Part shown: positions 10,826 to 23,454 of the stretch, piece by piece
How positions within the stretch are numbered: the first letter of the stretch is position 1
Layout of the letters: every line of letters begins with the position of its first letter
Origin: Ampelocalamus luodianensis
Lineage: Eukaryota > Streptophyta > Magnoliopsida > Poales > Poaceae
Length of the DNA: 64,000 bases
Reading direction: 5' to 3'
NCBI GenBank assembly: GCA_036346255.1
Contig: CM070632.1
Coordinates: 53,084,896-53,148,895 of the forward strand
Translations under genes and position numbers: made by a program
Notes under the pieces: generated by a model
Database searches by the model: none
What the model saw: only the letters and a program-made list of their open reading frames with translations
Told to the model about the DNA's origin: nothing

Positions 10826-12274
10826 GGCAAAATTGGCTATAGGGTACAGAAATTTTGTGTCCTTAGCTATTGGATATCAAAAAAATATGGTTTCATCAAA
10901 AGGCACTAAAATTTGTGGCTATTTGCTTTTGTTGTTAGACACTCCTCTCATTAGAATAATATATTTGAGTGATTAGGAGAGAGAAACTTTGTAAAATGCC
11001 CTCAATGCACATTGAATCGAATCTGATCAAATTAGGAAATCTTGAAGTTTGAGTTCTTGGGCGTTGAAGATGCGAAATTTGGATGTTACATTAGCTATTG
11101 GATATCCAAAAAATATGGTTTCGTCAAAAGACACTAAAATTTGTGGCTATTTGCTTTTGTTGTTAGACACTCCTCTCATTAGAATAATATATTTCAACCA
11201 TCTGCCTGCTCAGTGTTCAACCATCTCTGATCTTTGGGCTTGGTAGAAAATAACCTTACTAATTGTAATTCTAATGGTTTTGGACCCACATGTCATACAA
11301 AATACTAATAAATTATTAACGGCTAACTAATTGCACTTAACCCTAATAAATTTCCTCACTAACCTAACTACTTTGCTACCGTTGATCTTCTTCCCCAAAT
11401 CGACAGAAATAGAGAATCTCCATGGGCGCACTTGGCTAAGCTCGGCGCCAGCGAGTGGGACCACGGAGACTGCTGGGAAGGGCAAAAATGGAACCCCATG
11501 GCCACGAAGAAACTAATGGCGGCAACATCGAGGCTGGAGGTGCACCGTGTGGGCTCGTCCATGGCGGCGGGGTCGTCGGATGTGATGGAGAGGCTAGGGG
11601 CAACATAGAGAAGGGGCCTCAGTGGCAGCGACGGCCGTGGTGAGCAAGCGTGCCCTCGCAGCAAGCGAGAGGAGGGGGGAACAAAGGAGAAGAAGTTGTC
11701 GTCGTCGCCCACGCCAGCGTCGCCGGCCTCATCGACAGCGGGGTTGGCGCGAAGAGGGGGAGGCGGCAGCGGAGCTCAGGCAACGCGGTCGAGGCGGCAC
11801 GCAGAAGGCTCGGGGCGGCGCGGAGAGGCTCGAGGCGGTGCGGAGGAATGTGGGCTCGAGGCGGCACAGAGAAGGGGTCGTACCTGGCCAGGCACAGAGA
11901 AGGGGTCACGCCCGTGCGCGACACGGAGCCGGGTAGAGGAGCATGGCGTCAAGGCGACACAGAGAGGGGAAGCCGGTAGTGGTGGCAGCCTGAGGCAGCG
12001 CGGTGGGATGGGAAGGAAGGGGAAAGAGCTGGTTCGGGTGAGAGAAGAGGAGAGAAGAGAAAGGAGAATAGGAACGAAAAGGAAGAAGATGAAGGGTAAA
12101 ATGGACTTTTTATTGGCTTTCTCTCTCCTCTTCAACTCGGAAATAATATTTTAATTGGCTCAGTGTCCTACAGCAAACAGCCACAAAATTTTTGTGGTTT
12201 TTGGTAAAACCACGTTTTTTGGATATCCAATAGCTAATAATCCAAAAGTTCAGTGCCCTGTAGCTAATTTTGTC
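10826..12274. mobile_element. Mutator-like (Pack-MULE-type) element with long TIRs
   Basis: The first 120 or so bases (ggcaaaattggctatagg onward) match the reverse complement of the last 120 (ending agctaattttgtc), giving long imperfect terminal inverted repeats. A perfect 9-bp target duplication, ttaataata, flanks it at 10817-10825 and 12275-12283, the size made by Mutator-like transposases. No transposase is present. The interior at about 11400-12110 is abruptly GC-rich, while the TIRs are AT-rich. That is the pattern of rice Pack-MULEs carrying captured gene fragments, although no recognisable host gene could be named. Open frames inside run in several directions without a domain, so none is called. 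Confidence 0.85.
10863..11195. repeat. Direct duplication of TIR sequence inside the MULE
   Basis: About 105 bases beginning ttagctattggatatc at 10863 recur at 11091 (offset 228) with a handful of substitutions. The duplicated part is the inner TIR, so the left end carries two TIR copies and the right end one. Confidence 0.85.
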
Positions 12275-12283
12275 TTAATAATA

Positions 12284-13493
12284 AGAGAATAAGGGTTCTA
12301 TGTACATAGAACTTTGATATTGAAATAAGCATACTTAAATACGTATGTCATCAAGTATGTATCCAAAACGATATAGGTTTTACGAGATCCAACTCTTGTC
12401 GGACTCGCCAATTAATGGAATTGGATATAACTCATAGTTCCTTACAACCATATGCTTTCCAGCCCAAAAGAGAATAGGCATGAACCAACTTTAGCCAGTG
12501 GTTTAAAAATCATGTTTATAATTGTTTCTTATGTGTAGTACAGACAACCTACATGTGTTAGTTGTTGGGCAGGTCTGCTCCATCGTGCGAGCTATGGTTG
12601 GTTCTTGAGACAATGCAATCCTAAAATATTTCTCTGATCAGGTATTAGCACAAGAACCGAAGTACCTAACCCTGCATAAAGGTGTATAATTAGCATAGTG
12701 TTCTTTTCAGTTCATCCTTTGATTTTGATGGCTTTTGAACTGACCTTTCACCTTTGCATTCTAGCATCAAACATAACTTGGTCAGAAAAACTTTGTAATG
12801 AACATCACTATGAATAAACTATTTGGAAAAATTTGGTCATACCAGGCCTCCATCATCTACAGGATTCATCAAATACAAAACAGTTTATGAATATTTCCTT
12901 TTAGTTTTTACCTCTGAAAAGTGCCTCTGCTACGTGGTTGTCTTGTCTTGGTCATATCCCCCATATCAAAATTATTAGCTGCATCTGAAATAACCCTGTG
13001 AAGTTTCCAGACAAAAGTTTTGCTCTCCTCTGGATCCAAACAGTGAAGCTTTGCTGGTTCTGACAACACAAAGTACAATTTTTCAGAGAAACGTTAAGTG
13101 ATAGCCGGCGTCTTTTCTCTGTGATCACAGATTTGTCACTTCACTTATTTTGAACAAATTACGACAGTAAGTGTTAAAGAAAGTACGATATATGAACCAT
13201 AAGATTGTACGATTAAGCTTTTGGATAGCAGAGCAGGGGCATTTTGACTTACATAGTTACAGCTGAACTCTAATAGTACTTCTTTTGAACCCCTGAGCAC
13301 TAAATGCCCTAGGCATATAATCGAGATCTGGATGAACAAATGTTTCCAAATCTTAATTGGCCTTTTTTTGGGTGTGGATAAACAGGCCAGTTGGGTCTAA
13401 ATGTCGGACTACATAATAATTGGGCCAATTGGTTGGAGACAGCCCACTGCTAACTGGTAAGTACTTACTGTTCAACTCCTAAACATACGTATG
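12284..13493. other. Intergenic, nothing recognised
   Basis: AT-rich sequence without a supportable gene, RNA or structured repeat. Confidence 0.5.
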
Positions 13494-13565
13494 TTTTTTT
13501 CAGAACACGCAGTAGAGAATTGCGTGTCATTATTAAGCCGAGAAGAAACAAAACAGAGTACAAAT
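13494..13565 (-). mobile_element. 3' end of a LINE-type retrotransposon (fragment)
   Basis: On the minus strand this reads as a short tail ending ...cgcgttctg-like sequence followed by a run of A (the T run at 13494-13500). It contains the ttaataatgacacgcaa type of motif that commonly ends grass LINE elements. No coding portion remains. The assignment rests on remembered resemblance. Confidence 0.4.
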
Positions 13566-15034
13566 CCCATGGTATTGGTGAACAGGCCCGTAAGGATGTG
13601 CAGAATAATCAACCGCGTAGGCCCTCGTCAATTAAGGGGCTCTATTTTTGGCCTAACCTTTAATTATTAATTGGTTAATCCTTGTATTAAGTAAAAGTTG
13701 TCCCCTCAGGTTTTTCTTTCTCCCTTCATTTTCTTTTGTTGTTGCACAAACACGACTACTACTGTCTCCTAGTTATCGTAAGCAAAATTAATTCTTCTCT
13801 ACTTAATTCTCATTATGACGTTGCTGTTACTTATTGTGAGTTTCTTTGCGAGTTCAAGGCTTCAAGCACATAATTTTCTCCCAAGCTTGTGTTATTGTCT
13901 TGTACTCTTAATCTTTGTGTGTCACCGTCATTGGGCTCTGGTGTTGTGTCACTTATTCGCCACAATAGACCATTTGTGCTGCGTCGGGGCTGCTGGGAAC
14001 CATACGTGCACGGTTGCGATTGCGCTTGTTATGAATATTGTGTGTATCTATTGCAACAGTCTAATGGACAATATATTGAGTACAAAAGGACACAAGACTA
14101 AACCTTAACAATAGTAAATACCACTAATACCCTTAACACTCACCTCAAATGTAAGGCGTATGCAATAACATTACATTTGGAAATGGTTGACATTACAATA
14201 GGTAAAATCCAAGTCCGAGCATTGATAATGTCGTCGTAGCGTGCAGCTCTTGGAAAATATGTCGAGTATCAAAAGATCTCCTCCCATCCGGGGTCGTGCG
14301 ACAACCCATAAATCACAAGGTGCAGGGGTTGAGAAAGTAGAGACAAGCGGGAGCAAAGTCGACCGCGACAACACTACGAAGAAGATGATGAAGCCGATAT
14401 AAATAGAGAAAGCTGTCAAATCAAGCCGAAGAGAAATAGATAGAAACATGGTGGCGCAGATCGAAGCCTGAGACGGCGGCAACGCAGTGCACAAGAAGCG
14501 CAATGGAGGTGCAGTGCTAGTGCGGAAGAAGCGCGACAGCCTTAGAAGCTCGGGGCGGCGGCTCGGAGAGAAGCAACGGCATCATAAAGACTTCTACAAT
14601 TTGCAGCGGCTCAGAGAGAGGAGCGACGGCTGCAACCATGCGAAAAAGGAGAGGAGTGAACCAGAAAGCAATCGGCTGACTGACAAGGACTTTGTGGGAT
14701 TGCATGGTTTAGACAAACTCAAAGATAGAGTGATACGGACTTGGATAGACACAACGGAGGAAAAAAGGCTCAAAGGAGCAGCAGACTAGCAATAGCACTC
14801 TTTAACAGCGAAAGAAGCTACGAGAAGCCGAAGCTAGAGAAGCCAAACCAGCCACAGGGGCAGCGCGGCAACCAATACACACACGCACTTGCATCAGGGA
14901 GAGCAGCACACACACGCACTGCAGGCGGTAGAGGCAAAGCACGCACTACAGTAGTACACGCATAGGGAGGCAGAGCTATACACAGTGGAGAAGGAGATCT
15001 TTTTCTCTCTTCCTTCCACATCTCTTCCCCCTCT
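13566..15034. other. Unassigned intergenic or repeat DNA
   Basis: Contains several short frames in conflicting directions (14170-15000) but no recognisable domain. The part from about 14180 is purine-rich and repetitive in feel, and may be an unclassified transposon remnant. It ends exactly where the chromovirus-type LTR begins. Confidence 0.4.
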
Positions 15035-17817
15035 GTCGGACCCGGATTTCGTAATCCAGAATCCTCGGTGAACATACTGCGCTATTCCACGAATCGAGGT
15101 AGCGCCACAGATACATTTTTGAATCAATTCATACATCGCATAGACCAAACCATTCATTAATACAAGCATCGAGTTCAAATAGACCACGTCGGTCGAAGTT
15201 TACAATAGGCCGATCGGGCCAAATGAGTTCATTACAAAACATCGAGTACGATAGCGGAAGCAAAAGGGGTAGGGCAAGTCTCTCCACAGGCAAGCGACTG
15301 GGGTACCATGTGTACGACCGATATTAGCCAAAGGCTTGGATAATATAGGATGTACACGAGTACCAACGGAGCCAACTAGACTGAGGCGAGGCCTAGACTA
15401 CAAGAACTATACTACTCTTCTTCATTTCCTTGCTCCTCGGCATCCAGATCCTCGTAGTAGATGTAGTCTCTATGATCCACGGGTTCTGAGGGTTGGGGGA
15501 AAGAGCGAGGATGAGCACAACTTCCGTGCTTGCGAGCCAACACACAGTATGCAATATTATATATGCAAGGCTTAACAAGGGTGGCTCGGGTTCTTTTATT
15601 TGCGCAAGCAATATTTTAAATACCAATATTAGAAAGTCCTATTCACTTAGCATTTTAACCAAATTGCATTTTGTTAAAGAGATTACTTGTGCAATAATTA
15701 TAACAGTAGAGGTTACCTCCACCTCATGCTTATTTTTGAAATTGGTTACATCCACCAATTAACATCACTGGGGTACTTCCACCCAGGGAAAAACCAAAAC
15801 CAGGGTCACAACAACCCATCACATTTTATCCCTCCCACAAAGGTTTTATAAATAGAACTAACTCATGTAAGTTCCCATGTCCGCCCTTGACCGTGGGCAC
15901 GGCTATTCGAACAGTTCATTACACTCTGCAGAGGTTGTACACTTTTCCCACAAGAGACAATCATCTTGACATGTTCACATGTTTCCGTAGACATGTGAGT
16001 CAAAGGGAGATCGTCACAAGGCCTTTACAATGCATCCCCCAGTATTTGTTACACCCGCTAAGGTTTCACCTGAGAAGGGTTACGCTCACATAGACCCGTC
16101 AACCTCTTTCCCAGACCCCCTCTTGCGCCACACGGCTTACGCTCACATAGACCCGTAAGTCGTACACCCCAACCCATAGCCACAAAGGCTTATGGCGTAG
16201 CGGGTCATCTGCCTGGTGCAACTCATACTAATGGATACAAATTATTTAGCCAGGTCGACACCATTATAGACATGTGGTTGTACTGTTTTACATTGGGAGG
16301 TCATCACAGGATTAAGTCCTTAGGGACCATCTGGGCGGTTCATACCACATACCATCCGCAAAACCAACATTCTTTGGGCTGCATCAGCACCCACCAACAT
16401 ACCATCCATCATACCATCCGCCCAGATGTGATAAGCAAGTTTTAGGGTTTTTGAGAGGTAGAGAAATACATCAACACAACCATCTCAGTCATTTACATCC
16501 AATGACTGCCCAAAAACCATGCTCATTTTTAAAAGATGATGAATGGGTAGATAATACCCCGATACTTAAGCAAGGCTAGCATGACGCTTAAGTATAGCCT
16601 ATAACTAGTATAGTTACCATTTAATTACTAGGGTGACAAGGATTTAAGGCAAATCAATTATCAAAGGATGGTGTAGTAGTATTTAAACATCAAATTGGTA
16701 TTTAACTACCTTAGAATTTTTAACATACATTTGCATAAGAGAATTAAAGCATGCAATTTGATACTTTAAAAGAATATAATTTGCATAAATTGTAGGCTCA
16801 ATATGATCAAAGTGTTGACTCGCCTGGGTCTAGGGCTAGATGATCTTGATACTCTTGAGCTTGATCGAAGTGGGGGTCTCCGGCTTCTCCGAACTCTACG
16901 CGAACGATCGTACCGGAAAAGGAGACAAGCGAGCAAACAAAATAAATAAATAGCAATACTCATCAAATGAACTCCAAAATAAACCAAACTAGCACCAACT
17001 GCAAGAACTTGATTTTAGAATTTTTAGAAACAAACTTCACAATTTTTGGAGTTAAAATGGGGGAGAAATAAATATTTGAAGCCTCTCTTTTGAAAATAAA
17101 AAGGAAAAGAAAGGAAAAACAACAACAAAAAGGAGAAACCGAAAGTGGCCCACGGCCAACATTTCGCCCGGCGCAACTTGGCCCAGCGGCGCGCGTGGCC
17201 CGTGGACGTGTCCCAGCTGGGGCTCGGCCGACTCAAGGCAACGGAGGGGGGTGCGGCCCGAGTGCCAAATGAGAAGGGGAGGGGTAGGGCAAAGGGGAGA
17301 TGGCGGCGACGGGCTGCTCTAGGCGGCGGCGCGCGGGGAGAGGAGGAAATGGAGGCGCAGCGGTGGCGACGGCATCGGCAACGACGACGGAGGGAGCGGC
17401 GGTGCACGGGGAAAAAGGGGGCTCCCAGGGGCACGCGACGGCGGGAGCTCACCGAGCCAGCGATGGAGGAGGAAGGGTTCCGGGGCGCGCAGCGGCGACG
17501 GCGAGCGGCGACCACGGTGAGTCCCTCGGACTTCTTTGCTCCGTTCTTCTTTCTCGGGTAAAAGGGGACGAGGTGGGGGAGAGTTGAGCCGACGGGGAGG
17601 GCAGGAAGGATGGGGAGCTTTAAAGCCGAAGAGGGGAGGGGGCTTTGGATCCGGGGAGGAGGGGAGGAGCCGTTGACATCGGGGCGGCGCAAGAACCGAG
17701 GCGGGACAGAGGGGATGGGACGGGTCGAGGGCTCGGTCGCCGGGGCGCTGACACGGCCAGCGGGGGCTTGGCCGGATGCGCTTGGCGCGCGCGAGGGTCG
17801 AGGCGGCGCAGCGCTGC
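15035..17817 (-). mobile_element. Chromovirus-type LTR, main part (outer element)
   Basis: Starts with tgtcggacccgg and runs to the insertion point of the giant-LTR element. Its other end appears to be 32047-32243, which closes with ggatgttaca. Together they make an LTR of about 2.98 kb in minus orientation (element-sense start TGTAACATCC). The sequence shares modules with the inserted element's LTR, for example cacggctattcgaa at about 15899 versus 18730. It includes a short direct repeat (acgctcacatagacccgt) near 16081 and 16139 and a GC-rich block at 17150-17817. It is non-coding; the many frames in the GC-rich block look like composition artefacts. Confidence 0.65.
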
Positions 17818-20800
17818 TGTGGGGACCCCGGAGTTATCGCCATAAGACCGAGACTAATCAAGGTCTTAGGGACATAACTCTAGATCTCCGGTAAATGGAT
17901 TCCAACTTAACTCGATCCAAATGAGAGGCTTGACTATTGCTAGGGCCCCGACGATCATGCGCGCCGCTCCTCTGCGAGCACTGCATGATTGTTGGTTCTC
18001 CCACAAGTCGAGCACTACACTTAGTGAGTTAAATAGGAAGCCACGAACAGCGAGTACGACTTATATTGGCTCCCAAGATCAGCGACCAATATAGTCATAC
18101 TCTCATACAACATTGCTCACATCCATACAACATTCATACATAAACAGTACAAAAGTGATACATCCAAGTTTCAAGTTTACAACTAATACAAGTGGCCGAC
18201 CGGCCAAATCCAAATAAGAGTATTAGGTAGCAGCGGAAACAAGTAAATAAACCAAAAGACCAGATGGTATGCCCCATAACCCATCGGCAACCGACTGGGA
18301 GCTAAAGATAGCACGCTACTCATCGGTCTCATTATCTTCCTCACCTGTAAAAGCCAGCAAACATCTGGCTGAGTACAAAAGAGTACTCGCAAGTCTTACA
18401 CAAATAAAAATAGTTATGCATAAGGTCATTCAAAGGAAGGGCTCATATTGGCTTAATTTTTGCGAAAGAGACGCAACATTGAACAACCTACACATACTAG
18501 TTTTTCAAGTGCCATTTAAAAATCAGATTGGAGGTAGAAGTAAAGCATGTGAATAAGTAATAAATTTGATAACAAATGAATCATACCAAAAACAAAGTGG
18601 CGGTCCACTTTGATACAACAACAAGCATGAACATCCCATTCATGACGATACCAAGTTATAACCACAATTTGAATTCCAAGTCTAACAATAAGCGACCACG
18701 TGTTTCAAGCGGTCGTCCATAACCGCGGACACGGCTATTCGAATAGATTTATACCCTGCAGGGGTGTACTACTTTACCCACACGACTTGATTAGCCCGTA
18801 AGCCTCCAGATGCCTCCGAATATAGCATACTTCCTATGGTATGCCGGCCGGGTAAATCAAGATACGGTTGTTTTTAGCAAGAAGATCCCATTGAGCTAAG
18901 TCCCTCAACCCATGGCTCCTAGGAAACACAAGACGTTAACGCCTCCATCCTATATATCCTAGGAAACACAAGACGTTAACGCCCCCATCCTATCGGCCCA
19001 AAGGAACACGGGATTTCACGGTCTCATGCCCTTACAATTTCACCACCGTGGGACTCAACACAATAAAACCTTCCCCCTACTTAACCATACGGCACCCATA
19101 TACCGCGCGTGATAGCACGAGTTTTACTTGAATTGCAACAACCCAAAGTTCGGTCCTTAATTGTCCAGACAAGTCAACCACTTACCCAAAGCTCGTGCAC
19201 AAAGCACCATCACTAACCAACACTTGTCCAGACCAAAAGCTCATTTAAAATAACAAAATTTAACTCATAAAACATATACAAAGATCTGAAACAAAGGTAT
19301 ATAATGACAGTTGTGTGTATCCCATAATTGGCGGGCTATTCCCGACAATCGAGCTACCGGTTCTAGACTTGCATGGCTAAGCAACTCGAACAACAGTATT
19401 ACAAACATCCTATCATAATTATTTCAGTACTGGGGTAATTCATGGATAGCCACAATGACAACATAATAGGATGTGTCTAACTATTCATCACAAAAATAGC
19501 GACATTATATAACTACCATGCAAGCAATTATCATTGCATCTACCCTAACAAATCTGGGATCAAATATGATGCAAAAAAAGAAAGTTCAAAGGATGCTTGC
19601 CTTGCTGGTAGTTCACTTGCTCACTCGGTTACTTACTCTCATACTTCCGGCAACTCGGCATCTAAAGAAAGGCGATATCGAATAAACACCGAGAAATAGC
19701 CCAAAAACTCAAATTGCTCCAAAATGCATGAAATTTATACAGTAGCTATATTATGATTTTAAATGAATTTAGGTACAAAAATTATTTCATTTGGAGTTTA
19801 TATGAGAGAGTTATAGTAGTTTGAAAATCAGATTTTTGGAAAATGTTGAAAATCAATGTTCATTCTGTTCATCCGAATTTAATTGTTTTGCGTAAAATTT
19901 GTAGAACACCGTAGGGATAATCTTTACATGGCATGAAAGGTAATTAAAATTTATGATCAATAAAAATTGAATCACCTCATTTAGAGTTCATATGAATTAG
20001 TTATGAATTGTTGAAGTTAAAAGACTTTTTCGTATAAAAATAATTCTTTTCTGATTTTGCTACTGCATTAAATAATTTTTATAGGTAGGATGACCTAGCC
20101 TCTGCCATTACAAGTGGGGTCTATGCATTTTATTTTCTTTTCAATTTATTTCCTAAAGGAAGAACATTTACCGACAATCTAACTCTCTCATAAGCATATA
20201 CTTAACCGATTCTCCGGTGTCGAATCCAATCACATGCATAACACTCTCCAATCATATTCTCATATCGTGATCTAAATCCCATACTAACCTCCACTAGGAC
20301 ATTATCAAGGTAGTCAATCCATCGAGTGATGCCCGAACTCACGATCTTCCAAAATACAACCTATCCGATAATTACACGAAATCCACCGACTCATGGGCAT
20401 AAGACCATAATTGAATCCATCGATCGTTCTCTGATATACTATTTAAGCTAATGCTAACTATCTAGCTCTACTAGTCTCGCCTCGGCAAATCACAATCGCA
20501 TACACTCAATTTTCCACCGATCAAGGTTTAATTGACAAACCGATACCTAATGAACTTTACAATTTAAGAACACATTCAACATTTAAAAGCTCACTAATAA
20601 ATCAACTTACATCCATTTCACCGGGCTAGTCGTGTACGACAACTACTAATCCAATCACATATGTGCCTCTACGATCGACTAATAATCATTTAGCTACTAA
20701 TCCAAAAGAGAGTAAAATTGCATCAACTCGGCACATGGGACTTACCTACTAATTACATGGCAATCCAAATATTTATCCGCAATCAAATAATCCATTCCTA

Positions 20801-23265
20801 CCTTCTTCCAATTCTAGCATGTACCACTCACATAAATATTACTTAAGGCATCCTACCAACTTGCTCGCGATTAAATAAATCGTCTGATTCAAAATCCATA
20901 TTTCCATAAATATCATCACAAGAGCTATCCATCAAGTATTAATTCATAATATCCTTATGCGTCCAAACTCCAAAAATTACTAATCCAACGAGAGGATACT
21001 CTCCAATTAATTTATCATCTAAGATCACCACAATTTCCATACGGCTCCAAAATAATATTGTCCGATCAACAATCCCACAATATACTTAATCCGGCATTCA
21101 TCGAGCAACAATACACAAATTTGCTACAACAATCTAATCATTCGCATTCACCAATATATATATATCCACTCATAATCACGCCTACGTACCAATAAGACAT
21201 AACCGGAGAGTTATATCGGTCTTAAGCTACCAAATCATTTTTACAAATAAACATGCATAAATAGATGTCAAGCACATGACTAATATGTAACATGCACAAC
21301 TAACATCATAGCGCGGTAACAAAAATAATACTAAAGATTTTACCGCAACGCTAGGCGTGCGAATCACCACCGAATGACGTCTTCTCGGCTCCGCGTCCAC
21401 GTCCACCGTAGTCGTCGCCGAGTTCGTTCGCGTCCGTCATCCCGGTGCTGCCGCATGCACCGTGCCGTCCTTCGTCTCGGCTCCTCCCTCAACGCCACGT
21501 CCTCGAGCCAGTACCGAGCCTCGTTGGACCGTCCGGGGGTGCCGTGTCGCATGCATGTGTCGTCTTTGCCGACGCCATCGAGGCCGGCCACTCGCATGCA
21601 CCTGTCGAGCCGTCCGCCTCTCCATGCATGCGCCGCGCCACCTCGCCACTCACACGCGCCACCTCTGTTTTCGACGCCACCGTCTTCACGCGGGACCACA
21701 CCACCAAGCCTAGCGTACTCGACTCGGCCGCCTCCACCTATGTGTCGCGTCGCTGCACGCCGTGCCACACAAAGCCGCTGGACAGCACCTCGTGCTCGCA
21801 TCCATGGCGCCTCGACATCGTCGCCCTCGGATGTCGCAACGCTACTGCTCATTGGCCGCCAAACACTACCGTTGATGCCGCCGCTGCATGTCGTGCTCTT
21901 GGGCTGCGCCGCCAACTGCCCAGCCGCCTTGACGCCACTTCGGTGTGCATGCCGCTGCTGTGCACCAACAGCCGGCCGTGCCCTCCCTAGCACCGCGCCG
22001 CCGAGCTGGGCGTTGCTGCGGCCAGTGAGCCTAGTGCCCCCATGGCGACCACATGGAGCCGCCCAAGCTGCCGCATGCATGGCCGCCGGCCTCGATGCCG
22101 TCCAGTGCATCAGCCCGACCGCAGCCATGCCGACGCCGCCGGCCACCTTGCTCCTCTGCGCCTGCGCCCAGCCTTGGCATCGCGGAGCTGCCTTCATGCC
22201 GCGCTCTTGCCGGCTCCTCCACGCCGCTGCTACCTACACGCCTGGTGCCTTGCCACTGCAGTTGCTGCATGCTAGCTGCCACGCTGGGGCTGAGCCTCGC
22301 CGGCTGCTACCGGCCTTGGCCACCTCCGCCTCGGCATGCCTGGCTGCACCATCGTCTCTGTGCTTCCTTCCTTCTTCTCTCCCTCTTGGCTGCATCAAGC
22401 CCCCACCACCAGAGCTCCTCCTCACTGCTGCTACTCCTCCCTTCTTCTTCAAATTGCTCAAACAATTGTGCATGCGCAAACTAGTTGCATGAATAGAAAG
22501 CTTGTGTGATGAGGAAGGTGATGGTATGACATGCATGGGTGGATTCTTGATTTTTGGGAGGGATTGTGAGGAGAGAAAATTGTTTGGGTTTGAGATCAAG
22601 AAGGAAAGAATGCACTGGGCAGTGTTCGGTTTGCTGGGAAAAGAGAAATGGCTTGGAGTGGATGGAGTGGCTGTGTGTGTTGGGAGAAGAATGATTAGAG
22701 GTGAGGCTTTTTAGATGGAGTTGGCAGGGGGAGGAGAGCTTTGCATGTTGGTTCGGCTGGGAGTGGGATGAAATGGGCGATGGAGAAAAGTAATAAAAAG
22801 AAAGGGGAAAGGTGGCAGCTCTGTTGGGCAGTGAGAAATGGCAGTGGGAGGTGTGGTTCAGTTGGGCATAAACAAAAGTTGGTCAGTGGGGTGGAAAGGG
22901 GATGGTAGTGAGAGAAATTAGCAGTGGAATAAATAGCAGTGTATTTCTCCCACATTTTTCCAACTTGCTCAAATGACCTTGCATGCGAAAAACGATTGCA
23001 GAAACGGAACGCCCTCGAGACGATGATCGCAACGGTATAACATGCGTTGCATGATTTTTGGTTTTCGGTTGTGATCGCGAGGAGAGAAGTTGGGGGAAAA
23101 AATGGACACGTAGGCGTCTCGTCTGCGGTTAGTCGGACTAGAAAAGAGCGACGATACTAACGCATGCAAGTTGACATGGTTTTTGGAAGGCATGCGAAAA
23201 CAAGAAAATAAAAAATAATTTAATTTAAATGCGGTCTCTCGAACAATTCGATTTAATATTATTGG

Positions 23266-23297
<32 letters not shown>

Positions 23298-23440
23298 TTC
23301 ATACGACTTTTAAACAACTCGATTCGATTTTAGAAGCAACATTTGAATTAATAAGGGAAAATTTTTATAACATTGCCAAATATTTATTAGATCGCCTACT
23401 TAAATATTAACATCCTGATTCTAAAAATCGGGATGTTACA
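17818..23440 (-). repeat. Giant LTR, left copy (3' LTR in element sense)
   Basis: 5623 bases, TG...CA. It contains a 40-base tandem pair (tcctaggaaacacaagacg at 18917 and 18957), an AT-rich middle, a GC-rich block at about 21370-22480 and an ATT trinucleotide run near 23268-23297. It ends with a near-palindrome at 23408-23437 (catcctgatt ... aatcgggatg). No functional gene was identified; the long frames across the GC block are frame-broken in the other copy. Confidence 0.92.
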
Positions 23441-23454
23441 AACCTCCCCCCCTT
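23441..23454 (-). promoter_or_regulatory. Polypurine tract of the LARD element
   Basis: Directly inside the left LTR. The minus strand reads AAGGGGGGGAGGTT followed at once by the LTR start TGTAAC. This is the expected second-strand primer position. Confidence 0.85.

Noticed and set aside
11368..12154. Several 100-150 codon frames inside the MULE
   Set aside because: Frames in both directions overlap and none has a recognisable domain; kept only as possible captured sequence.
13815..14108. Hydrophobic 97-codon frame
   Set aside because: AT-rich intergenic DNA with no homology I recognise, no promoter and no conserved motif.
16079..16160. Short direct repeats that might suggest a CRISPR-like array
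   Set aside because: Only two copies in a plant LTR; no spacer regularity.
17024..17861. GC-rich frames on both strands
   Set aside because: They overlap each other in opposite directions, encode Arg/Pro/Ser-rich filler and lie inside the chromovirus-type LTR.
21374..22492. Long plus-strand frame (372 codons) in the left giant LTR
   Set aside because: It lies in a GC-rich LTR block, has no domain, is rich in Arg/His/Cys/Pro from composition, and is broken by many indels in the other LTR copy.
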